Assembly (NCBI RefSeq): GCF_020085105.1
Contig: NC_058051.1
Coordinates: 25,515,455-25,579,454, forward strand
DNA from: Siniperca chuatsi
Taxonomy: Eukaryota; Chordata; Actinopteri; Centrarchiformes; Sinipercidae
DNA length: 64,000 nucleotides
Direction: 5' to 3'
Part shown: in pieces, positions 1 through 11,524 of the stretch
Position numbering within the stretch: the stretch's first letter is position 1
Layout: every line of letters starts with the position of its first letter
Notes under the pieces: generated by a model
Told to the model about the DNA's origin: nothing
What the model saw: the letters and a program-made list of their open reading frames with translations, nothing else
Database searches by the model: none
Translations under genes and position numbers: made by a program

Positions 1-133
1 TCACTTGGACATGGGTAGAAAACGTGATTGCGGAAATGTTATATGTGGTTGTTTATTGGTGTTTGTGTGTTTCTTTTATGCAGTCTGTGGTTTCTTACAG
101 GTACAGTAGCCAGTGAGTTAATCAGCACTAACC

Positions 134-2128
134 ATGAATAGTAAGTCCACCTTTTAAGTGCTTATTTGTAGCTTTGCAAATGTCTGTCTTCCTATTTTGG
201 GGGCTGCTTTGATACATTTGATTCCTGTAGGTATTGTTTTAAATTGGAAAAAAAATAAATCAGTGTGCTGTGTGTTCCAGTGGTGGAAAGTAAAAAATTG
301 AGGTTCTAATACTTTACCAAAGTATTTTAATCTCATGCTGCTTTATACTTCCACTTGACTACGCTATAGCTGCAACAATTAGTCGATTAGTTGATCGAAA
401 TAAAATTAATCGGGGACTATTTGTGCCACATTTACACTGTTAAGGTGACTAAAAATGGCAACCAAAAGCTGATGCCTGGTTGCCAGCCTGGCAACCACTT
501 TTAAAAGTTAGTGTTGAGCCCTATTTTATAAGCTGATCAGTTTATAAAATATGATGTATTGTTATAGATTAACCTATCCAACAACGTAAAGTAGTTAAAA
601 CTACCATTACCAGACACAACAATATATGCATCAGTAATAATAATCCAATAATGTAACATGACACTCTGACTGGGGCTGTCTAATGAGCACTTTTACTTTT
701 AATTTTGTTAAGTACATTTTGCTGATCATGGCTGCAACAAAATATTATTATTATCGATTATCTGCAGATTATTTTCTCAATTAATCATTTGGTCTATAAA
801 ACATCAGAAAACAGTGCACATTGTAATATCCTAGAGACTAAGGTGACCTCATCAAATGTCTTGTTTTGTGGGATTATCAGTCCAAAACCCCAAAATATTC
901 AATTTACAGTAATGTGTGATCAATAAAAGCAGGAAACTCTCACATTTGAGAGCCTTGAACCAAAGAATGTTTGGCATTTTTGCCGTAAGAGATTAATTTT
1001 CTGTCGATCGATTAATCAACCGATCGTTGCAGCTCTATTGCTAGTAATACTTTTGTACTTTAGTAAAATTTTAAATGCAGGGTTTTCTTGTAATGGAGTG
1101 TTTTATAGTGTGGTATTGCTACTTTTACTCAAGTAAAAGATCTCAGTACTTCTTCTACCTCTGGTGTGTTCTCTGATTAAAACATTGCATCACAGAGGAT
1201 TCAGAAATAAATAAGAGGTTGACAGGTTTTGTTTCAGTCCCATAATCAGATTACTGTGTCACAACACTTTAATATTCCCTCCTCAGCCAGCAGCTATGCA
1301 GTTACACAAGATGCTTCTAGCAGACTGTGAGCTGAAGATAGAGCCCGTTGACATTTTCAACATGCTTTTTTATCTTCCAGATTCAGACATGGTGCCTTCG
1401 ACAACACTCTCCACATATACGAACAAAACGGTGACAGAGGGTGAGTACATCTGTTGTGAATGCACTCACTTGGCTTCAAAAGCTAAGTTGCAGCCAATAA
1501 TTATCCTGATATCATAACCTTATAGTTTGTGCAGCTTTATCAACACATGTCATGCTTGTGTTTTGTTCAGCATCAGATATGGGGCCTTTAACATTACTTC
1601 CCACACAAGCAGACACCACCATGATTCAGGGTAACTCCTACACTTTTTGTCATTTTATTATTTCTATTACTGGCACACAAACCTGTCTCCTCCTGGACCC
1701 ACACAGTTGTGAGACAATTTACTTCCTGTATCCTGTACAGTCAGAACAGTCTCATGACCTTCATGACCAGTGGTTTAAAAACCAATCTACTTGTTTTAAT
1801 TTTTGTCCCTCAGCGGTAACAACTGCAGCTCCCACAAGTCCAGACTCCGCAGTTATTGCAGGTAACTGTTCATCCTGAACTTTTTATTGTTACATTGTGA
1901 AGTCATTATGTCACAAAACAGCATTTTAAAAAGATATTTTGCCTTATTTTTCCAGTGGTTATTGCTCTCATCCTGCTGACATTAGCTGGTTTGGCTTTCC
2001 TGCTTTACCGGTATCTCTGCCACAACAAAGGAGACTACAGGACGACAGGGGAGCTGGCTCCAGGAGAGGATCCTGATGAGGAGTACAGTAACCAGGCTTT
2101 GAGCGAAAAGAAGGAATACTTCATATGA
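134..2128 (+). CDS. smagp: Small cell adhesion glycoprotein (SMAGP) orthologue, 5 coding exons
   Basis: Predicted single-pass plasma-membrane glycoprotein of epithelial cell contacts. Coding exons: 134-140, 1381-1440, 1571-1630, 1814-1861 and 1956-2128, all with GT/AG introns in phase 1, giving 115 residues. The first coding exon supplies only ATG-AAT-A and sits in an exon whose acceptor ends at 100, so the true 5' UTR exon lies outside the window. The extracellular stalk is short and Thr/Ser/Pro-rich, suited to O-glycosylation, with an N-glycosylation sequon (NKT). Exon 5 encodes a hydrophobic membrane helix starting VVIALILLTLAG, then a cytoplasmic tail with NKGDY and a terminal KKEYFI. The NKG-x-Y and EYFI motifs are what I recall from SMAGP and from glycophorin C; the neighbour dazap2 favours SMAGP. 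Exons 2 and 3 look like a duplicated pair, each 60 nt. Identity fairly sure; the first exon is the weakest part. Confidence 0.85.
366..1034. mobile_element. MITE cluster with ATTAATCGATTAAT-type inverted ends (family H, copy 1)
   Basis: Lies in smagp intron 1. The left end starts AGCTGCAACAATTAGTCG (about 368) and the right end, read in reverse complement, starts AGCTGCAACGATCGGTTG (ends about 1033), so the termini are inverted repeats of roughly 45 bases including an AAAATTAATC stretch. A second left-type end (GGCTGCAACAAAAT) is seen near 731, so a complete element of about 300 bp at 730-1033 may be nested beside a partial one. No clean target-site duplication could be read. The termini suggest a hAT-like non-autonomous DNA transposon; that class assignment is inference. 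Diverged relatives are at 7573-7890 and 38620-38940, with a solo end near 25243-25290. Confidence 0.7.
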
Positions 2129-2840
2129 ACCTGGTGCAGACTTACAGGGAGTGAGTGGGGCTTACGAAAGAAAAAGGCTCTGTGGAAGACTGAGAAGAAC
2201 TCAGACTGTTTTTTTCCATATGTGTTTTGAGGGAAGGCCGCTACTTGCTGCACAAGGGGCAGAGAAGAACCATGTTTTAAGATTTTGTTACAAAAGATGC
2301 AAATGTGCACAAACAATACCAAAGATAAGATTGTTATAGTAAGACTTACTATTGATGGACGAGGAGCAGGTGACAGACAACACAGTTCAGATTAGCAGAG
2401 CTAGCCATGAAACAGGTGGTGGGATTTTAAAATGTCTGTTACATCATCAGTGAATACTCAGTAACAATCAAAATGTAAGATTAGCTTGTCTGCCATATTA
2501 TTTATCTATCAGCCATGTTTCAGTTTTTCTCTGTAGCATTTGCAATATGTTGTTTCATTCAGACATACTGTATTTTTCCCCAAACAAACCTTGTATAAGA
2601 CATGTTCTGAGGCTAATGGGGGCAGTCACTTTTTTTCCATTTGCTTTTAAAATGATAGTTTTTCTATGCAATTATTTTATAAGCTAGTCAAAAACATGTC
2701 ATCCTTTTAAAGAGAGGACAGCTAAACATTGCTGTACGTGGTTTTGTTTTGTATAATTCCTTATTGCCAGGCATGGTTACTGATGACTTCCCTATTTGAG
2801 ATAAATATTGAAGGCAATAAAACTTGTTTTTGGACTAGTG
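2129..2840 (+). other. smagp: smagp 3' UTR
   Basis: Non-coding sequence after the smagp stop codon. It contains no splice-supported exon, is AT-rich, and reaches a canonical AATAAA at 2816-2821 followed by a T-rich stretch. The exact cleavage site is inferred. Confidence 0.6.
2816..2821 (+). terminator. smagp: smagp polyadenylation signal
   Basis: AATAAA hexamer followed within 15 bases by a T-rich downstream element. It is the first canonical signal after the smagp stop codon. Confidence 0.55.
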
Positions 2841-3700
2841 TCATTATACAGTGTGACAGTTTACAGTGATGTTTAATATATTTCGAAGTAGGCAATTTCA
2901 TAATCATCAGCATTGCTGCCCACAATCTGACTTTGAATTGATGATTAATGCGCAAAGAATTCAAATGTTTTAGAGAACATACTGTACACAGAGTTGGTCA
3001 GATACACCTAGCTACATCCAATATAATCCCATACAACAGTCCAGCACAAAATCCCTCTATTAAAAAGTTTATGTTCAGTTTTTGTTGACAGTTTGAGTCG
3101 ATTAGCTGACAAAAAATTAAACACCTTTCAATATAATGCACTCCAATACAAGACCAAAAAAAAAAAAACACTTTCAAAAACCAAACATGTAAATCAAAAC
3201 CTTTCTGACAGTGTCAGCAAAAACTGAATGTGATCGGCTTCATTAAAGGTGATTTATTGTGGGCTGTTGGATTGAAATGCAGTGGACGCAATAAACTCAG
3301 TGTAATGCTAGGTGATTTTGACAAAAATACAGATCCATATTTGACTCAATACCTTTTTATATCAAAGTGACAATTATTTGATTGTGACTGTTGGTTCTTT
3401 CATACAGTATGTATACTAAACTAAGATGGGTGATAATGATTTCTGACAAAAACATCTTTAGTGATATTGGTATGAAGGCCAAGCAAGTAGAAGCATCCAC
3501 TCAAACAAGTAAGTTGATAAAACTATCGATTACCTGTGATTCACTCTGGCCAGGAAAAGACAATATTTAAACTATAATCACAACATAACAGTAACCAAAA
3601 TCCTAGATATCTAAGATCACAATCTTGAAATAAATACCTGCCCTGTTCCAATACAATGTATATGTGAATAAAATTAAACAAAACATGCAGCATTTCAAAT
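2841..3700. other. Gap between convergent smagp and dazap2
   Basis: AT-rich DNA between the inferred 3' ends of smagp (plus strand) and dazap2 (minus strand). I see no coding exon, RNA gene or recognisable repeat here. Some of it may be 3' UTR of either gene if a distal poly(A) site is used. Confidence 0.4.
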
Positions 3701-6369
3701 TTCCAAAATAACCTTTATTCTAAACTTACATTTTAAATTTTAAGTTTAGTATAAAAAAGTTAAGTGCACCTAAGTTCTTTTTTCCAAAGTATTCCATCTT
3801 TGACACTCATCTCCTTTAGTAATCTTAAAAGATAGAACGTGTACCAAAGTCTATCACATCACTTTAGTACATACATCTATTTTTACAAAATATTGTAAAG
3901 AGAATCCCTGAACTATAAATGTCCATAATCCTTCAACAAAGGGTAATCCATTTGCTGGCTGTGGTTGGCATAGCATCTACCGGTCAGCTGTAGTTTACAG
4001 TACTTCATATTGCTGGGACAAAGCCACCATTATGCTTTACAAACAATCAGAGCAGAAATGAAAAAAAAAAAGGAAACATTTGTTTGAATCATGTTTTGAT
4101 AGCTGTGGCCTTTTCCCCAGCGAAGCTGTATGGAACGACAGCATGAGTGAAAATAAATGAATATTGAGCCATTTTAAAAACACGAGTGACATGTGAGTCA
4201 CGTCTGGTACAGTAGCTTTGTGTATGAGCTGCAGAGAGGAGGTTCCTCAGATAAATGAAGCACGTTTCCAGACAGCTGGTCTTTCTGACTTGAATAATGC
4301 TGAAATCCCTAAATGTTGGTTGACAGCAACAGCATTTGTTTTCAGGTGGCCACAGCTGTTAAAACTTGATATGGTATGTCGGATACCCAGTGACACATTG
4401 ACGCTACCAGACACCAAAATGAAGAACATCTACAAATATACACTTATGGTATCCATACTGACTTACCTAGTTTCAGATACCTTATTTACGTTTGCAAGAT
4501 AACATGTAAATGATATCTACATGTAAAGATTCTAAAGAAGTTTAATTAGCAGCACAAAAAAATGTCCTGGAAAAAAACAATTATGCTGACGGTGATATAG
4601 CCTCATTGTTTGCCTCAAAAAGTTTGCGTACACTTTCAGGCTACTAAACAACATGACGCATCTTGACATTACTTTCAAATGGACTGGACTTGATGAATTT
4701 AAAAATGTTCCAAAATCTCACAGCTTTCTTTAAAAAGTCATGAAAACAGAATTTAAAAAAAAGAGTAGCCCCTTGTCTGCAACCACTCAGATTTGCTTAG
4801 CAGTGCATCTCAGATAAAAAGTATTTAATCAGATTTTTACATAGCAAAGGTGCAAAAGTACGCAACGATTTAAAGATGCAATTAACCCACATAAAGTGAC
4901 ATCAACACATTAACATTTGCAGTTATGTCACACAGAAGGTCTAAGTGCCAACAAACTCATAACTGCTTATTTGATACGTTTGCTTTTAAATTGTGACATT
5001 TCAAATTTCAAGTCACAACCAAACATAAGTGCATTGTAGACCCAATCTTTGGTACAACCAGCTCATTGGTTATACTAAAAAATTTATTAGCCTAACTACT
5101 CCTGTAAATCACCTAAATGTAGAAAAGTAATGAAGGAAAAAAAGAAACACCAAAATATTTAATAAAGTCTCCTAAACCTTTAAAAATGTTGACTAGAAAC
5201 TAATGCTATCACAAAGGTGACATTTTTCTACGGTGAATAAATACTTGATGATATCAAACTATACTCTGTGAAAAGACAAGAGAAACAATGGAGGGTAGTT
5301 CTTGAAATCAGTACAATAAAACATTTAGTGTATAAACTCTGGGTATCCGACTGTGGAATAGAAACAGGAGACATAAAAAGCTAAAATGTTACACCAACCA
5401 CCCCTTCCCATTCAACTTACTATTTGGATTTACTTTAAATTTCTTTCCTTTAAGTTTACTGAAGTTAATTTGCTTTAAATTAGGGCTATCCCCAGTGCTC
5501 TTTGGCACTTGACTATGTTCATCTACAAGTTGCCCAACAAGGTACAGTAAACCACTTTGGATATTGCATGAAATCTTTTCTTGAATTATTTGCTATAGTT
5601 TAATTTATTTAATTTACTTAATTTACAAGTGATTTAAATGTACCAATCTGTCAGATAAGACAGTTCACTGTGCAACTAATTTGCCATGGTATTTTGGATA
5701 CTGTGCACAGGACAAGACAATGCTAGCTAAAAGCATTCAAGATGCTTATTCTTTTTTTTTTGTATAGTTGAGATGTAATTTCTCATGATCATCATACTGG
5801 TATTTACATCGAACTATTACACATCTATTAATTTAACTACACTAAAAGTTTTCAAAAAAAGACAAGTGGGGGTTTATTTTTTTTTGCGCTTTCACTGCAA
5901 CTTTGTAACTGCATTTCACTTTCACCATAAAGCAGCTAAACTATTAATACGGGTCTGATATTTAAACATTTCATTTACGTAGCTTTACAGGTATACAAGA
6001 AAATCTGAATGTAATTTGTGATCCAGTCGATCAAAGGACACCAGGTCTCGTACAGATGCCTGAAAGAGGTCCAATCTGGAATGACCAAAGACATTAGACC
6101 CAATGAAGAATTATGGAATGAATTCTACAACATTAAAAATTTGCATTCGTCCTCTCCAGACAGTGGCATTCATCATTTGATCTCTAGGTCAGAAGTGGAG
6201 TACTGTACCTTTCACAAGGGCTCTAAAATATTACATTCCGTTAGGTGATATCAGTATTGTGGCATGGCCAAGCAGCCTGAAGAGGGAGGCATATGGGATG
6301 GGGAAGAACTGGGGCATCGTTTGGGACGGGGACGCGGTTTAGGCATGAGGAGGAGTTGAGGAGTTGCTG
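3701..6369 (-). other. dazap2: Probable long AT-rich dazap2 3' UTR
   Basis: Follows the dazap2 stop codon on the minus strand. About 2.6 kb with no supported coding exon, many short A/T runs and TTTA/ATTTA-type stretches. A minus-strand AATAAA (TTTATT on the given strand, 3714-3719) is a candidate end. An earlier TTTATT near 5873 could give a shorter form. Length is inferred, without transcript support. Confidence 0.45.
3714..3719 (-). terminator. dazap2: Candidate dazap2 distal polyadenylation signal
   Basis: TTTATT on the given strand reads AATAAA on the minus strand. It is one of several possible signals downstream of the dazap2 stop; chosen because the AT-rich UTR-like sequence runs continuously up to it. 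Confidence 0.35.
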
Positions 6370-8441
6370 TTACCAGATGGTATAACCTCCATTGGATCCA
6401 CCCAGGAAGAAGTTGTTCTTGCGCTGTGTCATTACAACATTGGCACCCTGCATGGCAGCCAGCTGAGCTGCATTCGGGGGGTGTCCAGGAGGTGGGGGCT
6501 GGAGAACGGGAGAAACAAGCACAAACATTGGTAGAGAGCTGATCAACTTTGGATTTCTTATATTCTGTCCTCCAAACATGAGATGACACTGCATCTCAAC
6601 AACACCCTAACTGTGATAACTCTGGCTCCTTTAAATCACTGAACTAGGTGGATACTCACTGGGATGGAAACACCGCTGCCTGCTGTGAAGCGAGCACCAG
6701 CATCATAGCTGCCCTCCACCATCATTGTTGAACCAGCGGGGTACACAGCTCCCATGTGATAGTAAGCCATGGGGACATTCTGTCCCACTGGCCCAACAGG
6801 CATGTGTGGCTGCATGGGCATAAACACCTGAGTACCAGGGTAGGGAGAGGACATCTGAGGCACCTGACCAGGCACCTGAGGTGGAAGCACATATCTGGGC
6901 TGGTATATCTGCAGACACAGAGATGAAAAGACAGGTTTAAAACTGTTAAGAACTGTTCACAGTCAGTATTAATTGTGTTATTATATGACATATAGTGTAA
7001 ATGCAATAGTTACCTCAGAATATGCAGGTGGTGTGTCTGTGTAAGGAGGTGCCTGAGGAGACATTTGCATAGCAGGAGGGTATACAGGTGCAGTGCTCTG
7101 CTGAGGGTACACAGCCTGCTGTGGATATGAACCTGCAAAACAACATTTTTACTTTAAGAAAATGGTCGTCCTTTAGTCTTATCAGTGACTCACACAGAAA
7201 TCCCAGGTTGAGTGAGTGAGTGGCACATTGTTGTGAAATTATGTCAGCATTTCAGCTGTAAACAACAAGAATTTAGAAGTTAAAATATGTGACAGAGGAC
7301 AAGACAAAGACGTCTACTGTCAGGATACAGCAAAGAATACCTCATTTTCATCAGTACTAAAAAGGATTTTAGTAAAATATTTTAATATTCAAATATAGAA
7401 AAAACCTATAAGTAAAATTATTTTATCCACAAAGATGAATTTTCTTTCAAGGCCTATGAATTCTGTAATGACATGAAAAGAAAACTGTACACAACTTCAA
7501 ATTCAAGTCATTCCAACTATATAAAAAAATAAGCATCAAGACAAACATATAAACACATCTAAATAGAGGTAAAAGGATTAGTCGATTATTTGATTAGTCA
7601 ATCAACAGGAAATTAATTTTGATAATCGATTAATCATTTAAGTAATTTTTAAGTAAAAATTCTCTGATACCAGCTTCCCAAATGTGAATATTTTCTGGTT
7701 TTCTTTGTATTGTTATCAGACAAAATAAGACTTTAAGGTATCGCCATGGCCTCCGGGAACTTGTGATGAGCATTTTGTGCAATTTACTGACATTCACTAG
7801 CTAGACCAATCAATTACTCGAGAAAAAAAAATCGATAAATTGATGAAAATTGATTGAATGAAAATATTCGTTAGGTGCAGTCCTACAACTAAAGTGTACG
7901 GCTGCATCAAAACATGGTAGCAACAAAAGATCGGAGTATGTTCAGATAAGGTGCATATAGCAGAGTAAAAATATAAAACAAGATATTTTATGTACATAAA
8001 ACATACTGTATGTGCAACAAAAATGGACTATTATTTAAATTATTGATACAGATTTAGATTCTCATGCATGTAAACGAAAACAGTAAAACCATGTCAGCTT
8101 TGCCTTTAAAATCTGCCTGTATTGAGCGATGCTAGCTAACTGAAAATATGTGACCTGGCCACTAACGGTAATGCTATGGTGATATAAGGTGACAGTAAAT
8201 TTAGACGGTCATTATTACCAGCTATAATATTTGATAATAAATTAGATGTCAAAGCTTAACGTGTGTGCTACAGAGCTATCCAGAAAACGTCCGTTTATTG
8301 TCATGTACGTAGCTAAACGTGAAGTCCGCTTCAGATGGCCATAACGACAGCTCTTCATCTCTTGTTATAACGTCAGCGTCGTATAACGAACAGCTGACTA
8401 ATTACCTAAAAAAGCTCTAGAGAAATACCTTTGTTGTTCAT
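6370..8441 (-). CDS. dazap2: DAZ-associated protein 2 (DAZAP2/PRTB) orthologue, 4 coding exons
   Basis: Small proline- and tyrosine-rich adaptor that in other vertebrates binds many partners (DAZ, TCF/LEF, ubiquitin ligases) and is found in nucleus, cytoplasm and stress granules. Minus-strand coding exons: 8441-8429 (MNNK plus one base), 7132-7014, 6908-6660 and 6498-6370; all junctions are GT/AG and in phase, giving 169 residues against 168 in human. Visible motifs: a PPAY WW-binding motif at residues 39-42, then PMAYYHMGAVYPAGST and VEGSYDAGARF in exon 3, and a PPPPGHPPNAAQLAAMQGAN stretch with a C-terminal GGSNGGYTIW in exon 4, all hallmarks of the family. The gene converges on smagp, as in human. 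Nothing is missing or broken. Very sure. Confidence 0.96.
7573..7890. mobile_element. Diverged MITE of the ATTAATCGATTAAT type (family H, copy 2)
   Basis: In dazap2 intron 1. Begins GATTAGTCGATTATTTGAT, followed by AGGAAATTAATTTTGATAAT and a central part sharing TCAGACAAAATAAGACTTTAA and a TTGTGATGAGCATTTT segment with the copy near 38620. Ends with an AT-rich inverted segment containing ATCGATAAATTGATG. Decayed, no target-site duplication read. Confidence 0.6.
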
Positions 8442-8640
8442 TGTTCTAGACTGATCCGGAGACTGAGGAATATCAGATTAAACGGAGCTCTGCGTATCTT
8501 TTCACGGCCTTAGAACAGGTTACGGCTTCACAATCATTCACTTCCTTGTTTTTCAGCTTCTTGTTGTTGTGGAAGTGGTGACGTCAGTCGTTCTCTATCT
8601 GTGGTTCAACGCACTCAGTGTTTTACGTGCACGCGCCCCC
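8442..8640 (-). promoter_or_regulatory. dazap2: dazap2 promoter and 5' UTR with a consensus CRE
   Basis: Immediately upstream of the dazap2 start codon on the minus strand. A perfect palindromic cAMP-response element TGACGTCA lies at 8579-8586, and CTTCC/GGAAG ETS-like cores occur near 8540-8575. GC content rises compared with the surrounding introns. Start site position is inferred; no TATA box is obvious. Confidence 0.55.
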
Positions 8641-8828
8641 TACAGGTAGAAGCGGAGGGAAGTTCAAGAGTGAATGAAGGTGAACTGTTGACTTCTTGAA
8701 AAAGACAAAATAATTTGATTTAGCTTTGAGGTCAAGCGTATGTTTATGAGAAATAAAAGTTAAATATACACGGGACGATCCAAAGATGTGTTCACTGTCA
8801 AAATACAATGAAATTAAAAAAAACATTG

Positions 8829-9090
8829 CTAGATAGTTAGTTAGCTAGCTAGCTAGTTAGATCAATAGACAGAAAGACAGATAGATAAAGTATTTTAGAG
8901 AGTAGAGTAGCTATTTTATTAATCCCAATGGAAAATTGCAGCATTACAGCAGCCAGGTGTCACATGAATGATAAAACAAACAACACAAAGGGACACGTAA
9001 AGTGGTAGATAAGAAAATAGAACAATAAAAACACAAATAATTAGAAACTGAACTAAAACCCACAACTAGGACCATACTCTAAATATATAC
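8829..9090 (-). mobile_element. Probable LINE 3' end with tetranucleotide tail
   Basis: A TAGT/TAGC/TAGA tetranucleotide run (8829-8893) is followed by AAGTATTTTAGAG and TTTTATTAATCCCAATGG. Read on the minus strand this is a short conserved end (CCATTGGGATTAATAAAA) running into an ATCTATCT-like tail, the arrangement I recall for L2/Maui-type fish LINE 3' ends. No reverse transcriptase is left. Class is inference from memory of similar fish repeats. Confidence 0.4.
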
Positions 9091-9091
9091 A

Positions 9092-9215
9092 GGCTCTGTT
9101 CTATTGAAGTGTCCCAGTTAGCCTTGGCAGTGTGACAGTGAGCCTGCATGCACAAAAGCAGGACCCTGAAACTTTTATTATTTACACCTGTGCTTTACCT
9201 ATATGTGGCCTATTA
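9092..9215 (+). mobile_element. Partial MITE, family C copy 1
   Basis: Shares a long stretch with the reverse complement of 37690-37815: GGCTCTGTT, then AAGTGTCCCAG, GGCAGTGTGACAGTGAGCC, GACCCTGAAAC and TTATTTACACCTGTG in the same order. It is a half element: one arm and the centre of the complete copy at 37635-37890, in opposite orientation. Confidence 0.65.
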
Positions 9216-10379
9216 ATTTATTCATTGTTGTTTTCACAGTGTGTTTGCAGAAGGCTTGGATGGTCAAAGTATAACTATCCTATTAGCACTGCTGTGCTAA
9301 GTGTAGTAAAGAACGTTTTTTATGCTTTATACATAAAGAACATTTTAAGAGGGACTCAAAATATAGTAGGCCTTTTTCATGAAGACCTTATGACACGTCA
9401 CAGTAAGAAAAGCGTAGGTGAAAATGATAAAATGAATGATGGCTGAATAAGTAGTAATATTAAATTGCAATAATAAAGTTATATTAACCTAGAGCTGCAT
9501 AACTAAAGGATATGAGTAAAAAAACAAACAGTTTTACGGTTTCAGTGTTGTAAAAGGAGATCACAGCAAAAAAATCCTGTAGGATTAAGAGGCCCAGAAA
9601 TTTAAGATATGTCTCTGCCTGTAACTGATCACCATCACTAAACTCAACAGTTGACATTACTATTTACTTTGAGATATAAACTATGTGTTTGTATACATGT
9701 TCATGTAAATTGATTGTATTTGATTCATTTATTCAATATGTCAGGATTCAGTCTTATCTATAACAAAGGATTTTTTTTAAAACAAATAGAGCTATATATT
9801 TTTTAGCTTACAAATATTTACAGTTTTCAAAATAGTAAAACTGTGCAATAATTCCTTTGACGAAAACCTGGAGAATATACAGTATAGTTACATTTACATG
9901 TGTGCAACCTGGCCACAGCAGTTATCAGTTTTTCCTCCCATCTTTATGTTGAGGTTCTGGGTCGATAAAATGTTTCCATCCAGTCAGAAATACATTCATT
10001 TCCACTTAACCAACTTAACAAAACACACACAAAAACACAGCAGGTGTGACACTACTACATGGTCAGTCAAAATGTCAGTTAGGCAGAAGGAAGTCCTGCC
10101 CAGAGGGGTCCTTGAATGGGGCCATTTTTTTTTATTCAGCTTTCAATAAAAAACAAAATATAGCAGGTCCATGAAAAACCAAAGGCTTCCCTCTCCATAG
10201 TACACAAAAATATAATTCTGCAAACACAATAAGAGGGCTTGGTTTTGGGGAATCCCCTTGTGTTGTTTTCAATTTTTTTTTTTACAAATCCATAGAAGTA
10301 AACAGTTTGTTTGTCATTCAAAAATACTATCAGTTAAACAAAGAGCAGTATTGGACTGTTCGTGTAGCAGCACAGTGTT
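9216..10379. other. AT-rich intergenic DNA
   Basis: Between the divergent dazap2 and pou6f1 genes. I see no exon, no clear repeat and no RNA gene; short ORFs here lack splice or family support. Confidence 0.4.
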
Positions 10380-11280
10380 TATCTACTATTTCACTTTCAG
10401 CGCCTCACTCCACTCAGCTTTTATTTGAGGTACTTCCCCTTTAAGAGAACCATGGCACCTCTCAAGTCGAGGCAGACATTTTTCAATGCAAGATTTTTTC
10501 TTGCATAAATTATGTTCATGACGTAGTGCAAAAGGCCAATTTTGTGGCAATTTTGTCCGACTTTACAGCTCAAATAGGTTTTTGTGAGACACCTCAAGGA
10601 TTTTTGATTATCTGAACTGTTGCAGAAAGGGCATCGTCATTAAATATTAAGAGAGAGGAGATCCTAACATTGCAACCCTCCTTATCAATGCAAATACCTC
10701 TTTTGTGTGCAGTCACAGCGCCTGTCTGGGAGCTGAGATGAATTTTTAATTATGTGTGACTGAAACAAACTGTGACAAGGACCTTTATAAGAGCGGGGGA
10801 TTACAGAAAATAAGCTGCATTTACGCGGTAAGTTGAATATAATAACCGGAGTCTATTCTAGCCTGCTCTTCGCGCATAGCAGCGAAATGGCGAGAGGAAA
10901 TGAGTTTTGGTTAATATGCAATGTTCGTAATTAGCATAATTTATATATTTATGATAAAGAGAGGGAAATACATAATATTCGGTCTCTAGGCACGGGTCGA
11001 GATGATTTCTGTCGCCTGCACTTTGTGGTTAGTGCTTGTCTGCAAAAGTGGCCGACGCGGCGAGACTTTTATTGGCCAGGATGGGGGTGGGGAGCCCATC
11101 AACACCCGCTGAAGTTTTGACAGATCCTCATTTCTAACGGGGCATAGCAGTAGGAAATGCACCATCTTGAATCTTTTTTTGATCTGTGATTCATTTGTAA
11201 CCACTTCATGTCCACGATCAGCGTGTTTCATCACGTTTTCTGCAGCTTAAGTGCAACACAGTATGGCCTGTTTATAGGCC
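10380..11280. promoter_or_regulatory. Octamer-rich candidate regulatory block upstream of pou6f1
   Basis: Non-coding sequence about 0.3-1.2 kb upstream of the pou6f1 start, more complex in composition than its AT-rich flanks. It contains a perfect octamer ATGCAAAT (10688-10695), TTAATATGCAAT (10911-10922) and TAATTAGCATAAT (10928-10940), all POU- or homeodomain-type sites, plus TTTATAAGAGC near 10783, which could be a TATA-like element. The texture resembles conserved vertebrate non-coding elements. The first untranslated exon may also lie here. Regulatory role is inference. Confidence 0.4.
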
Positions 11281-11524
11281 TCTCCAAATAGTCTGGTCCT
11301 GCAATGACAGAAATAGCCATGAATAAAAGTCCTCTGCATGTAGGTCTGTTTAACTAGCATTTGCCCCTAAAGTGCGGATACTATGGGCTAAAGGTGGTCA
11401 CCATCATGAAACTTAATTTATACTTTTAATTCTGGAAGGGCTGCAAAATAGATTAGAAGGAGTGGATTGAGTAGTCAGACACTAAATTAAGAGAGTTTGT
11501 TTAATCGATGTTTGTTTACCCAGA

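Noticed and set aside
134-2128. Glycophorin C as the identity of the first gene
   Set aside because: The tail EYFI is shared, but adjacency to dazap2 and the tail context favour SMAGP.
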